NCBI GenBank assembly: GCA_021648525.1
Contig: JAKISP010000030.1
Coordinates: 1 to 47,797, forward strand
Length of the DNA stretch: 47,797 nucleotides
Direction of reading: 5' to 3'
DNA from: Gammaproteobacteria bacterium
GTDB lineage: Bacteria; Pseudomonadota; Gammaproteobacteria; SZUA-140
Part shown: one piece after another, positions 15,022-24,227 of the stretch
How positions within the stretch are numbered: position 1 is the stretch's first letter
Layout: every line of letters begins with the position of its first letter
Translations under genes and position numbers: made by a program
The notes under the pieces: generated by a model
Seen by the model: the letters and a program-made list of their open reading frames with translations, nothing else
The model's database searches: none
Told to the model about the DNA's origin: nothing

Positions 15022-15405
15022 TTAAAGCCTGGTAAAAATCGCCTCAAGAACTCCCGGCCCTTCAACCACATTAATCGGTTTTAAAACATAACTACTCATA
15101 CCAAGCTTGCTACATTCTACAATCGAATCTTTATCTGCCCTGGAGGTGACCATTATCACTGGCAGATTTTTATTGATTTCGCGGATTTTTTTCAACGCTT
15201 CCTTGCCATCCATCACGGGCATAACAATATCTAAAAAAACAGCACCTATATCATGCTCGCCACTCTCTATAATATTTAAGGCTTGCTTGCCATGTTCTGC
15301 CTGCATAGTATTTTCATAACCCATCGAAGCCAATACTCGACGCAATCCCTCTCGCATCATCATCGTATCATCGACGATTAAAATAATTTTTTCTTTATCC
15401 AGCAT
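15022..15405 (-). CDS. Single-domain CheY-like response regulator
   Basis: 127 residues, receiver domain only. Acidic pocket D12-D13 (LIVDDTMMM), phosphoacceptor D59 (VFLDIVMPVMDG), switch Thr/Ser at 87-88 (IMVTSRA) and K109 (YVLKPIN) are all present. With no output domain, it should work like CheY, passing phosphate or binding a target protein. It lies 20 bases downstream of the CheX-like gene in the same direction, suggesting that the CheX-like protein dephosphorylates it. The cognate kinase is not in this window. Confidence 0.9.
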   Translation of the reverse strand: MLDKEKIILIVDDTMMMREGLRRVLASMGYENTMQAEHGKQALNIIESGEHDIGAVFLDIVMPVMDGKEALKKIREINKNLPVIMVTSRADKDSIVECSKLGMSSYVLKPINVVEGPGVLEAIFTRL

Positions 15406-15425
15406 ACGACCTGTCCTTATTCTTA

Positions 15426-15950
15426 TTATCGTACAAGAAAGCTTAAATAAAACCGGCCTGCATTTTCTAAATCCACTGGCACCGTCATAATATTTTTCAC
15501 GCCATCTAACAAAAATTCGCTGTCCTCTTTATTATATAAATATAATGGAGCACCAAAAGATATTTTGTGACCGGTTTCGTTGATCTCACGAGTAGCTAAA
15601 CCAACCACAGTATTCAAAAACTCAGCCAGCGCCTCTTTGTTTACATCGTTTAAAGTAGTATCCACTTCATTTGTACCAAACATTACTGAGCGTACTTTGT
15701 TACCAATAATAATCGCCGTCTGGGTATCAAAATTCATCACCATATTATTTGTAACACCATTGGTAAAAGAGGCATTAATAGAGACGGCGAAGTCTTTAAA
15801 GGTAAAAACATTCAGCGGCTCATGATAAGTTAATAGATCACTTGAGCCTTTTAAATTAGCCATTGTTTGCAAGGTATGAATCGTTTCACTAACAAAAGGT
15901 AGCAATACGGAATTTCGGATATTATCCGTTGAGATTGCTTCAAGTTTCAT
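15426..15950 (-). CDS. CheX-like CheY-P phosphatase
   Basis: 174 residues, soluble. NKEALAEFLNTVVGLATREI (about 104-123) matches the E-x-x-N catalytic helix of the CheC/CheX/FliY phosphatases (E110 and N113), which hydrolyse the phosphate on CheY. Only one such helix is seen, as in CheX. The rest is beta-rich (VNVFTFKDFAVSI-like segments and a FYLSFLVR end). It is first in a two-gene unit with the receiver gene at 15405. Chemotaxis is one option; such pairs also occur in other signalling systems. Confidence 0.75.
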   Translation of the reverse strand: MKLEAISTDNIRNSVLLPFVSETIHTLQTMANLKGSSDLLTYHEPLNVFTFKDFAVSINASFTNGVTNNMVMNFDTQTAIIIGNKVRSVMFGTNEVDTTLNDVNKEALAEFLNTVVGLATREINETGHKISFGAPLYLYNKEDSEFLLDGVKNIMTVPVDLENAGRFYLSFLVR

Positions 15951-16084
15951 ATTGCCAGCACTATTATCGGTTATCTGATAATCATCTATCGTCTAAAGCA
16001 AAGCTAACTTAAGCGTTTTATAAGCCCCATCAACTGATAATACATTAAAAACATACAAATTATATGGGGATAAATCGCAGCCAC

Positions 16085-16112
16085 AAAAAAAGCGCCATAA
16101 AGACGCCTTCTT
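16085..16112 (-). terminator. Rho-independent terminator after ppiB
   Basis: On the minus strand AAGGCGTC, loop TTTAT, GGCGCTTT, then a run of seven T: an 8-bp stem with two wobble pairs. It lies about 32 bases past the cyclophilin stop codon. Confidence 0.65.
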
Positions 16113-16143
16113 CAACACCAGTTTTCACTAACAACCAGGCAGA

Positions 16144-16662
16144 CTAACAGCCTTCGTCGCGATTCTCATCAGCCACCGCATCAACACGACGCGCCGAGTT
16201 AATGACGACAGGCTCAAGCGGTACATTCTGATGACCACCACTATTACCGGTCTGTACCCTGGAGATTTCGTCAGCAACGTCCATACCATCAACCACTTTT
16301 GCAAATACGGCATAACCAAAATCACGACTACCATTATCAAGGAAATCGTTCTTAACCAGGTTAAGAAAAAACTGTGAAGTCGCACTATCAACGACGGCTG
16401 TACGCGCCATCGACAGTGTACCACGCTCATTTTTCAGGCCGTTGTCGGCTTCATTTTTAATCTCATCACGGGTCTCTTTCTGTGCCATATCAGTAGTGAA
16501 ACCACCACCCTGCAACATGAAACCCGGAATCACACGGTGGAAGATGGTGCCGTCAAAATAGCCGTCATCAACATACTGCAGGAAATTCTCAACTGTAATG
16601 GGTGCTTCGTCAGGGAACATTTCAATGGTGATGTCACCATGTGATGTTGAAAAAATAACCAT
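16144..16662 (-). CDS. ppiB: Peptidyl-prolyl cis-trans isomerase, cyclophilin type
   Basis: 172 residues. The ATG at 16662 is chosen because it starts [20 protein letters not shown], as in PpiB, and has GGAGGT seven bases upstream; the frame is open to 16752 but the extra residues do not look like cyclophilin. [13 protein letters not shown] has the catalytic Arg and Gln; [14 protein letters not shown] and [17 protein letters not shown] are the other family blocks. There is no signal peptide, so the enzyme is cytoplasmic and speeds proline isomerisation in folding proteins. Divergent from purT. Confidence 0.93.
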   Translation of the reverse strand: MVIFSTSHGDITIEMFPDEAPITVENFLQYVDDGYFDGTIFHRVIPGFMLQGGGFTTDMAQKETRDEIKNEADNGLKNERGTLSMARTAVVDSATSQFFLNLVKNDFLDNGSRDFGYAVFAKVVDGMDVADEISRVQTGNSGGHQNVPLEPVVINSARRVDAVADENRDEGC

Positions 16663-16790
16663 TTTCGACCTCCACGCGATCTTTGCTATATTTAAGTTGG
16701 CGCATTGTAACGGCTGAGCGTTTTCATTAACAGGGATAACCGCTATCATCATCAGACATAGCCATTATTCCAGGCAACAGGACTATAAAA

Positions 16791-17990
16791 ATGAAAATCG
16801 GCACTCCTTTCACCCCTACCGCAACCCGTGTAATGCTGCTTGGCAGTGGCGAACTTGGTAAAGAAGTGATTATTGCATTGCAACGCCTTGGCGTTGAGAC
16901 CATTGCGGTAGATCGCTATGCCGATGCACCAGGGCATCAAGTGGCTCACCATGGCCATGTAATTAATATGGCCGATCCAACAGAACTACGCGCACTGATC
17001 GAACAGGAAAAGCCGGATATCATCGTGCCAGAGATCGAGGCGATTGCGACCGAGGTGCTGGCCGAAATCGAAGGCGATGGTATTGAAGTGATCCCCACCG
17101 CGCGCGCCACACAACTCACCATGAACCGAGAAGGGATTCGTAAACTCGCCGCCGAAGAGCTTGCGTTACCAACCTCACGTTACGCCTTTGCCGAGAGCCT
17201 TAATGGACTACGAATGGCGATCGATGGCGGGGTTGGTTATCCCTGCATTGTTAAGCCAGTGATGTCGTCATCTGGCAAGGGACAATCGACCATCAATGAG
17301 CCAGAAGAAGTTGAGGCCGCGTGGGACTATGCAATGAGCGGCGGACGTATTAAAGGTGGGCGCGTGATCATAGAAGAGATGATCGAGTTTGATTTTGAAA
17401 TTACATTATTGACCGTGCGCGCACGTAAAAGCGATGGCGAGATTGGGACTCACTTTTGCGCACCGATCGGTCATCGCCAGGTCAACGGTGATTATGTCGA
17501 AAGCTGGCAACCACAACAGATGAGTGCAAAGGCATTGCATCGCGCACAGGAAATTGCTGCCGCCGTGACCAGTAATCTTGGCGGCCGCGGCATCTTTGGA
17601 GTTGAGCTTTTTATCAAAGATGACCAGGTCTGGTTTAGCGAGGTAAGCCCGCGCCCACATGACACCGGTATGGTAACGATGAGCAGCCAGTATCAGAATG
17701 AATTTGAACTACATGCCCGTGCGATCCTGGGCCTGCCGGTATCCATTGAGATGAATGTTGATGCGGCTGCTAGCGCGGTAATTTATGGCACGATGGTTGA
17801 AAAAGGCATCGCCTTTGAGGGTCTCGATATTGCATTACAGGATACGCAAACCGACCTTCGATTATTTGGTAAACCAGAGGCGTTTGAACAACGCCGCATG
17901 GGTGTTGCATTAGCCTATAGTAACAATACCAACGATGCTCGGCGGCGTGCAGGCCGCGTCGCCGAGCAAGTCACACCAGTAAAAAAATAA
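16791..17990 (+). CDS. purT: Formate-dependent phosphoribosylglycinamide formyltransferase
   Basis: 399 residues, typical length. It begins with [33 protein letters not shown] and contains the ATP-grasp core: [15 protein letters not shown] for nucleotide binding and [27 protein letters not shown] for metal and product binding. It makes formyl-GAR from GAR, formate and ATP in purine synthesis, an alternative to PurN. purH and purD for the same pathway are also in the window. It converges with metY at 18002. Confidence 0.96.
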   Translation: MKIGTPFTPTATRVMLLGSGELGKEVIIALQRLGVETIAVDRYADAPGHQVAHHGHVINMADPTELRALIEQEKPDIIVPEIEAIATEVLAEIEGDGIEVIPTARATQLTMNREGIRKLAAEELALPTSRYAFAESLNGLRMAIDGGVGYPCIVKPVMSSSGKGQSTINEPEEVEAAWDYAMSGGRIKGGRVIIEEMIEFDFEITLLTVRARKSDGEIGTHFCAPIGHRQVNGDYVESWQPQQMSAKALHRAQEIAAAVTSNLGGRGIFGVELFIKDDQVWFSEVSPRPHDTGMVTMSSQYQNEFELHARAILGLPVSIEMNVDAAASAVIYGTMVEKGIAFEGLDIALQDTQTDLRLFGKPEAFEQRRMGVALAYSNNTNDARRRAGRVAEQVTPVKK

Positions 17991-18001
17991 CCCGATATCA
18001 C

Positions 18002-19273
18002 CTAAGCCTTTTCAAGCGCCTGACTAATATCAGCAATGATGTCATCCTGATGTTCAATCCCGACTGAAATACGCACTAACGCTTCACTGACGCCTGCGGC
18101 CTTTAACTCATCCGGACCAAGTTGACGATGCGTTGTAGAAGCAGGGTGACAGGCAAGGGATTTTGCATCACCAATATTCACCAGTCGTAAAATCATCTGC
18201 AGCGCATCAATAAAACGTCCGCCCGCCTCTTTACCACCCTTAATACCAAAACTTAAAATACCCGATGCCTTACCTTTGGTAATTTTATCGGCGGTATCTT
18301 TATAGGGGCTATCTGATAACGTCGCATAATTGACCCATTCGATCTTTGGGTGGTTTTGCATCCACGCCGCAACCGCTTCAGCATTTTCGCAATGGCGCTC
18401 CATACGAAGCCCTAATGTTTCAAGTCCCTGCAAAATCAAAAAAGCGTTCATTGGTGAAATTGCTGCGCCCATATTACGCAATGGCACCACACGAGCACGA
18501 CCAATATAGGCAGCCTCGCCCAGCGCCTCGGTATAAACCACGCCATGATATGAGGGATCTGGCTCATTCAACATTGGAAAGCGATCTTTATTCTTCACCC
18601 AGTCAAACTTGCCTGAATCAATAATGATGCCGCCGATAGAGGTACCATGACCACCAATGTATTTGGTTAAGGAATGCACGACAATATCAGCACCAAAATC
18701 AAATGGGCGACAGAGGTAAGGGGTAGCCACCGTATTATCAACAATCACTGGCACACCCTGTTTATGAGCAATCTCGGCCAGCCTTTTAATATCGACAATA
18801 TTACCGGCAGGGTTTCCGATGGTTTCACAGAATACGGCGCGTGTTTTGTCATCGATCAATTTTTCAATGCCATCAAAATCATCATACGATGCCATCCGTA
18901 CATCAATGCCCTGGCGTGGAAAGGTGTGCTTAAACAGATTATAGGTACCACCGTAAAGCTGGGAGATAGAAACAATATTATCACCCATTTCGGCGATGGT
19001 CTGAATCGCATAAGTGATCGCCGACATACCCGAGGCCAGTGCCAACGCACCAATGCCACCTTCCATTTCAGCCAGGCGCTGTTCCAGTACCGACGAGGTA
19101 GGGTTCATGATCCGTGTGTAGATATTACCGGCAACTTTCAGGTCAAACAGGTCTGCGCCATGCTGCGTATCATCAAATGTATAACTGGTGGTTTGATAGA
19201 TTGGAACCGCAGCCGATTTTGTGGTCGCCTCAGATTCATACCCATGATGCAAGGCCAGTGATTCCAGCTTCAT
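18002..19273 (-). CDS. metY: O-acetylhomoserine sulfhydrylase (aminocarboxypropyltransferase)
   Basis: 423 residues from the ATG at 19273, which has GAAGGGG seven bases upstream; an ATG 15 bases earlier is less likely. It is a PLP enzyme of the Cys/Met-metabolism fold: YTRIMNPTSSVLEQRLAEMEGG at the start, IVDNTVATPYLCRPFDFGADIVVHSLTKYIGGHG with the PLP-binding Lys in SLTKY, and RISVGIEHQDDIIADI at the end. Its length of over 420 with the internal insertion fits MetY rather than MetB or MetZ. It makes homocysteine from O-acetylhomoserine and sulfide. Confidence 0.92.
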   Translation of the reverse strand: MKLESLALHHGYESEATTKSAAVPIYQTTSYTFDDTQHGADLFDLKVAGNIYTRIMNPTSSVLEQRLAEMEGGIGALALASGMSAITYAIQTIAEMGDNIVSISQLYGGTYNLFKHTFPRQGIDVRMASYDDFDGIEKLIDDKTRAVFCETIGNPAGNIVDIKRLAEIAHKQGVPVIVDNTVATPYLCRPFDFGADIVVHSLTKYIGGHGTSIGGIIIDSGKFDWVKNKDRFPMLNEPDPSYHGVVYTEALGEAAYIGRARVVPLRNMGAAISPMNAFLILQGLETLGLRMERHCENAEAVAAWMQNHPKIEWVNYATLSDSPYKDTADKITKGKASGILSFGIKGGKEAGGRFIDALQMILRLVNIGDAKSLACHPASTTHRQLGPDELKAAGVSEALVRISVGIEHQDDIIADISQALEKA

Positions 19274-19332
19274 TTTTTTCCCCTTCAAATGATATAAATA
19301 ATAACGACGGCACTATTTTTCTACGGCTTTAT

Positions 19333-20202
19333 TTATTCAAAACCTGTTTTCAAACCACCCTTCAATTCTTTCGATGTGTCATGCATACGCTGCTGCATAT
19401 CACGCTGCTGCTGCATTATTCCATCTATATCGATCTCAGGCATCGCATCGATCTGCTCCTGAACCGGCTTTACCCGATCGGCAAGACGTTGGCGCATCTC
19501 TGCACGACTCAACAGTTCATAACCAGCAGGAATTGTCATCTCTTCATTGGTTAACATGCTATGTTGATTGATCTGTGTAATCTCATGCGTCACCAACCCC
19601 TCGCTGTCCACTGAGCGCATTGGTAAACCTTTTTCAGCGTATTCATCATCCACAATATCGGCTGCAGCCTCACACATCTGCTCTTCGCCGAACAGTGACG
19701 CCATGATGATGGCATCAACTCCATCAGAACCACGCGCCATCGCTGCGACAAAGTTTTTTACCATTTTATTTTCAGTCGCTGTTGGTGCCAGGTACTCATC
19801 AGAGCAGTGAATGGTGTCGTTAATCATCACGCGATAATGAACAGTAGCAAAGCCATTGACCACCGGGCCTTCACCCTGCTTTAACAGTTCAACCTTCGGC
19901 AGCATACGATCTTTAATCGCACTGGTAATATGTTCGCTGGTGACAACTGCCGACTCAAGGTCGATCACTACCCCTTCTAGATGGTTCACGGTGTAAGTCT
20001 TACCACTGGCAAGGTCCATCAACAGGTAATCATCAACCGAACCGCTATCGATCCGCGCACGCGTCGCCTCAATACTGACTTTGCTATGCATCTGATGTTT
20101 ATTAACACTTTCAATCACCACACCAGCACTTAGCGGAGATGCAATAACAACCATGGATGCCGCCATTAAAAATGGCGCTATCATCAATCTGGATACGCTC
20201 AC
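19333..20202 (-). CDS. Exported hypothetical protein
   Basis: About 289 residues. The GTG at 20202 is chosen because AGGA lies five bases upstream; a further GTG at 20214 is possible. A signal peptide (MIAPFLMAASMVVIASPLSAG) is followed by a beta-rich region with YLLMDLASGKTYTVNHLEGVVIDLES and two cysteines (about C160 and C205), and a C-terminal charged, Gln/Met-rich helix (IDGIMQQQRDMQQRMHDTSKEL) that may be a coiled coil. A periplasmic location is likely. The first half resembles the DUF4412-type fold only loosely. Function unknown. Confidence 0.6.
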   Translation of the reverse strand: MSVSRLMIAPFLMAASMVVIASPLSAGVVIESVNKHQMHSKVSIEATRARIDSGSVDDYLLMDLASGKTYTVNHLEGVVIDLESAVVTSEHITSAIKDRMLPKVELLKQGEGPVVNGFATVHYRVMINDTIHCSDEYLAPTATENKMVKNFVAAMARGSDGVDAIIMASLFGEEQMCEAAADIVDDEYAEKGLPMRSVDSEGLVTHEITQINQHSMLTNEEMTIPAGYELLSRAEMRQRLADRVKPVQEQIDAMPEIDIDGIMQQQRDMQQRMHDTSKELKGGLKTGFE

Positions 20203-20375
20203 AACAATCCTCACTACTAATTAAAACCATTCCGCTTATAAGTAGGTAACGAACCCGTTCAATACAATCAAACTGGGGACGCACATATACGCTGCTTAGT
20301 CTAGCATGAGAAAAGTATTAGATTGGAAGACTATCCTGATGCAGAGCATCGAATAATCATCCACTTACAGGGGCT

Positions 20376-21272
20376 TTACCAGAAGAGGCTTGCCGTCTCA
20401 ACAAACTGAATACCAGCTTCTCCGATAATTTCTTCACGATCAAATGTATCTTTCTTCAGCCCCGTCGCAAGCCATGCCGCGCCATCAATCTCTGTCTCAG
20501 GCACCTTAACTTCACAAAAAGCGCCTAATTCCGATTGATTAGCCAATACATTCGCAATATGTACAATCGCAGCTTCCATCCTCGCTCCTTTGGCTCTCCC
20601 TGGCTGGTGATGAAAAGCGACCGCCTCCTGTAAGCTCTCGGGCAATGTCCACTGCTTTAGCAATTCTCCACCCAGGTCGGCATGGGTAAAACCCAGCTCC
20701 TCAGACTCTATCGCAAATAGCATCTCTTCATCGCCATTAGCCGTATCCAGCATTCGCTTCGCAATATCAGGCACACGGTTATAAATCACCAGGCTACCAA
20801 TATCATGTAACAATCCCGCGATAAATAGACGCTCGGTATGCAACACGTTACAGCGTTTGGCTAGCAGGCGGGAAATGATGCTGCAGTAGATACTATGCCG
20901 CCAGAAGGTATCCATATTAACCACGTCATTAGGAATAGCAGAAAAAGATTTTACAGCAGATACCGCCACCACCAGACTATAAAGCTCACGCAGCCCCACT
21001 ACTGCCACGGCGCGTGAAACGGTATCGATGCGCGAACTAAAGTTGTAAAAAGGGCTGTTGACGATTTTAAGCAGGCGCGCTGTCAGACTTGGATCCTGAC
21101 AGATAATCTGCCCCATATCGTCTGCGGTAGCCGTCGGAGACTCCATTAAATCGAACACCTTCACATAGACATCAGGGGGAGAGACCAGACCTGACACTTC
21201 ACCGAGCCAACGTGACGAGACCTTACTTGCAGTCGCATCCTCTTGATCTTTAAGAACATTCATCTCGCTCAC
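20376..21272 (-). CDS. HDOD-domain signalling protein
   Basis: 298 residues. The GTG at 21272 has GGAG at good spacing. The HDOD domain covers most of the protein: SLTARLLKIVNSPFYNFSSRIDTVSRAVAVVGLREL, then FWRHSIYCSIISRLLAKR, LLHDIGSLVIYNRVP and AVAFHHQP. HDOD is a degenerate HD domain, so phosphodiesterase activity is not expected; members take part in signal transduction. It is divergent from the DUF1631-like gene at 21441. Confidence 0.9.
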   Translation of the reverse strand: MSEMNVLKDQEDATASKVSSRWLGEVSGLVSPPDVYVKVFDLMESPTATADDMGQIICQDPSLTARLLKIVNSPFYNFSSRIDTVSRAVAVVGLRELYSLVVAVSAVKSFSAIPNDVVNMDTFWRHSIYCSIISRLLAKRCNVLHTERLFIAGLLHDIGSLVIYNRVPDIAKRMLDTANGDEEMLFAIESEELGFTHADLGGELLKQWTLPESLQEAVAFHHQPGRAKGARMEAAIVHIANVLANQSELGAFCEVKVPETEIDGAAWLATGLKKDTFDREEIIGEAGIQFVETASLFW

Positions 21273-21440
21273 TCAATTCTCCAAAATTTAAACGCTACGT
21301 GCGTACCGTCACACACAACATATATTTTATGATATCGCTCACTAAACAGAATTATTGAGCGTGGAGTCACAATAAAAAATAAATAATTTTGCTATAAATA
21401 GCTACTCCAATAGGGATTTTACATTTTCAGGGCCAGGATT

Positions 21441-22133
21441 ATGACAACCGACAGAGACTCCACCACTTTACTCAAGCATCCACAAGATACTCAACCATCC
21501 GTCTCCAGTAAGGAATTCCAGGAACAGTGCCTGGCTGCAGCAGAGCGATTTTCCGAGCACTTTATGTCAATCATTGATGGTCTCAGTGAAACCCTCTATC
21601 AAATGGCTGACCAGGCTGATGAACACGAATTGCGCCGCCTCTACTTCAGCGCACTACAGGAACTCTATAGCAGCCGGAGTAAATCCAAAAACGACTTCAA
21701 AAAGCAGTTCCTGGCCACTATCAAAGCTGAAATTCAATCACAGCCCAACAGGCAAGCCGCTTTATTTACAAATGCAGCCCTTACGGGCATCGAACAGTTA
21801 ACTAAATTACCCCCTCAACAGAAGCCCCAGGAGGAGACGATGCCTGAACCGCCTGCTATCGATCAGAACGCAGAAGATAAACATAGCCAAATGGCCAACT
21901 CACTACCTAAAGGCAGCTGGATCGAATTCAACGCCCCTGACTCACCAACACTCAAAGCTCGCTTTACCTGGACAAACCCCGTCACGGGTATCTATCTATT
22001 CATCGACCGCGATGGTAGAAAAGCACCCGATAGAACACCCGATGAGCTTGCGACTGCATTTCGTAACGGCCATGCATCACTCATTCAAGATGCCGCTCAG
22101 CTTGCCCGTGCCGCTAGCAACCATTCGCGCTAG
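21441..22133 (+). CDS. DUF1631-related protein, short form
   Basis: 230 residues. The C-terminal part (LPKGSWIEFNAPDSPTLKARFTWTNPVTGIYLFIDRDGRKAPDRTPDEL) matches the end of DUF1631 proteins, which resembles a PilZ-like beta domain. DUF1631 proteins are usually over 600 residues, so this is a short paralogue with a helical N-terminal 115 residues and a Pro-rich linker. AGGA precedes the ATG. It is transcribed away from the HDOD gene; the 168-base gap between them probably holds both promoters (TATAAAT near 21392 is a -10 candidate). Function unknown. Confidence 0.65.
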   Translation: MTTDRDSTTLLKHPQDTQPSVSSKEFQEQCLAAAERFSEHFMSIIDGLSETLYQMADQADEHELRRLYFSALQELYSSRSKSKNDFKKQFLATIKAEIQSQPNRQAALFTNAALTGIEQLTKLPPQQKPQEETMPEPPAIDQNAEDKHSQMANSLPKGSWIEFNAPDSPTLKARFTWTNPVTGIYLFIDRDGRKAPDRTPDELATAFRNGHASLIQDAAQLARAASNHSR

Positions 22134-22312
22134 CTCGCATTGATTGACTTCCTCTAACATCACTGGCAGACTGCGCGCCATGAACAGAACTCTGAACAAA
22201 CCAGTGCACGTTATTCGCGTCCATCTGCCTGAATGGCCGGTGGCGATTAATCATGCGTGCCTGAAAACAGAGAACCTGATGTAGCAATAAATTTCATCAA
22301 TCTGTTTTATCA

Positions 22313-22350
22313 AAAAGGCCGCTGAATGAAAATTCCGCGGCCTTTTTTGT
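22313..22350 (+). terminator. Rho-independent terminator
   Basis: AAAAAGGCCGC, a 14-base loop, GCGGCCTTTTTT, GTTTTT: a strong GC stem with A and T tracts on both sides, so it could act in both directions. It lies between the DUF1631-like gene and the DMT exporter, just ahead of the latter's ribosome site. Confidence 0.85.
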
Positions 22351-22383
22351 TTTTAAATTTAAAGAAAATATGGAGAAATAACC

Positions 22384-23271
22384 GTGCAAGTTCCCGCCGC
22401 CTTTGCGGCCGTCGTCCTCATCTGGTCAACCACACCGCTCGCCATTCAATGGAGCAGCGAAGGTCAAGGCTTCCTTTTTAGTGTCTTCAGCAGAATGGTG
22501 CTGGGAATGGTGTTATGCCTGCTCATCGTTAAAGTGATGAACATAGCGTTGCCATGGCACAAAAAAGCATGCGAGGCCTATCTCTCCGCGGCTGTTAGCA
22601 TTTACGCCTCAATGTTATGTGTCTACTGGGGAGCACAGTTTATCCCTTCTGGGGTTATCTCTGTGCTGTTTGGCCTAACCCCCATTGTGACAGGAATTTT
22701 AGCTGTCATCTGGCTAGGCGAAAGTAAATTTACAACGACAAGAATCATCGGCCTGTTACTGGCCGTGGCAGGGCTGGTCGTTGTCTTTGGCGCTGATTTT
22801 TCACTCGGTGAAAAGGCAATGCAGGGTACCAGTGCCGTACTGCTTTCGATCGCCCTGGCCGCAGTGAGTACGGTGTGGCTTAAACGTACCAATACAGGTT
22901 TTTCACCTATTGCGATCACCGCTGGGGCATTGATCATCTCAACGCCACTTTATGCGCTGACATGGCTGCTATTTGATGGCCAACTGCCCACTGAAATCCC
23001 TGCACGTGCACTCAGTGCCACTGTGTATTTAGGGACCATTGGTTCTGTTGCCGGGTTTATTCTGTTTTTCTATCTGCTGAAAAACATGGAAGCCAGTCGC
23101 GCTACATTGCTCACGCTAATCACGCCAGTGCTAGCGCTACTGCTTGGACACGCGTTAAATAACGAACGGGTTGGAATTGAAGTGTGGCTCGGTGCAGGAA
23201 TGATTCTGGTCGGTTTAATGAGCCACGAATGGGGTAATATTTTACTCAAAAAAACAGCGCAAAGATCATAG
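22384..23271 (+). CDS. EamA/DMT-family transporter
   Basis: 295 residues from a GTG start (GGAG about 10 bases upstream). Ten hydrophobic segments can be traced in two five-helix halves, each an EamA repeat; the ends FGLTPIVTGILAVIWLGE (first half) and LLTLITPVLALLLGHALNNE (second half) are the typical conserved helices. Members export or take up metabolites such as amino acids. The substrate is unknown. It follows a terminator and ends before a convergent hairpin at 23295, so it is a single-gene unit. Confidence 0.9.
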   Translation: MQVPAAFAAVVLIWSTTPLAIQWSSEGQGFLFSVFSRMVLGMVLCLLIVKVMNIALPWHKKACEAYLSAAVSIYASMLCVYWGAQFIPSGVISVLFGLTPIVTGILAVIWLGESKFTTTRIIGLLLAVAGLVVVFGADFSLGEKAMQGTSAVLLSIALAAVSTVWLKRTNTGFSPIAITAGALIISTPLYALTWLLFDGQLPTEIPARALSATVYLGTIGSVAGFILFFYLLKNMEASRATLLTLITPVLALLLGHALNNERVGIEVWLGAGMILVGLMSHEWGNILLKKTAQRS

Positions 23272-23294
23272 GCCGCTAATGCAGTCTAACCATA

Positions 23295-23325
23295 CCCAGG
23301 TAGTTTCTTGCTGCCTGGGCTTTTA
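23295..23325 (+). terminator. Terminator between convergent genes
   Basis: CCCAGG (23295-23300), spacer, CCTGGG (23314-23319), then CTTTTAA. AG/CT next to the loop can extend the stem. It is placed after the DMT exporter and close to the end of the opposite gene. Confidence 0.6.
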
Positions 23326-23342
23326 ACCCCACTGTCGTTTGT

Positions 23343-23696
23343 TCAATTACTCGCGCTTTGCAATGGCATGTTACTACGCGCAGCACAGGCATAGAAAACC
23401 TTAATCGCATAGCTGTGCGGGGTGTCATCCCAGAGGTAAGCTGCAAGAATAGTGTTAAGCATGCTAGTAGAGTATTCATCTCCCATCGCAACATGCATCG
23501 ACGAGTTCAGGCTTAATCCTAACGCATGCTCAGCAGGCACGCCTAAACGAGAGTTAATCACTGAATCCATTCCAACCATCGCCTGGCCATAACAACTATT
23601 TTCTGCCATTCCAGTCACATGGTTATCGTAAGCCTGAGAACTGCCTGCCAATAACATCAACACTAATCCAGTGAGCGTGTTTATTGTCTTTTTCAT
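23343..23696 (-). CDS. Small exported hypothetical protein
   Basis: 117 residues from the ATG at 23696, which has AGGAGG at good spacing (the frame is open to 23726). Residues 1-22 are a signal peptide (MKKTINTLTGLVLMLLAGSSQA, cleavage before YDNH). The mature part is about 95 residues with two cysteines (NSCYGQAMVG and FYACAARS) that could form a disulfide, and a central MGDEYSTSMLNTILAAYLWDD. I recognise no family. It is a single gene, convergent with the DMT exporter. Confidence 0.6.
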   Translation of the reverse strand: MKKTINTLTGLVLMLLAGSSQAYDNHVTGMAENSCYGQAMVGMDSVINSRLGVPAEHALGLSLNSSMHVAMGDEYSTSMLNTILAAYLWDDTPHSYAIKVFYACAARSNMPLQSASN

Positions 23697-23835
23697 TGTA
23701 AACGCCTCCTGTGCTACCGGGGCCATGAAGCACTAAAAAATAACAACTCTTATAATGGTTATCGGCGTTTACAATTTTTGTTTTAGCTAAATATCATCCG
23801 TCAACTACATATAAATATAGACTATTTTAATAAAT

Positions 23836-23984
23836 ATTTTGAGACCTTTGCACGAGAACTAGTTTTCATTCCAGCAAGGCATAAATGAACGAAAAAATGA
23901 AATTTACACCAGGTAAATGACTGTTTTAAGATAATTTATAACGCGGCTGGAGCGGAAAATAGACTCGTGCAAAGATCTCATTTT
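23836..23984. mobile_element. MITE-like element with 16-bp terminal inverted repeats
   Basis: GAGACCTTTGCACGAG (23841-23856) and CTCGTGCAAAGATCTC (23964-23979) are complementary at 15 of 16 positions and bound a 139-bp non-coding unit. ATTTT occurs directly on both sides (23836-23840 and 23980-23984) and may be the target duplication, although this DNA is AT-rich. Its GAGACCTTTGCA ends are like those I remember from IS5-type sequences. The rest of the 23697-24227 gap shows no gene. Confidence 0.65.
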
Positions 23985-24227
23985 ATTTCATCTGGTGATT
24001 ACAGCGTCACATCAAAATTCGCCTCCTGCAATAAGAGAAACGCCATCAATAACTCATTCATCACACACCTTTCAATCACATCACTTACCAGCAATTTTTT
24101 AAATACGACAAACCAGACGCATTAAATCCTTGTCAACATAGGCCAATAAAATCAGGTTCGCCATACTCCCACTCATGCGCGTACAATAAAAACCTGTCAA
24201 TAAGTAAGAAGCGTGATAAAACCAACT

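Noticed and set aside
14977-15084. 35-codon frame with GAGGAG ahead of its ATG
   Set aside because: It overlaps the 3' end of the receiver gene on the other strand by over 60 bases and its sequence is unremarkable; the ribosome-site match may be chance.
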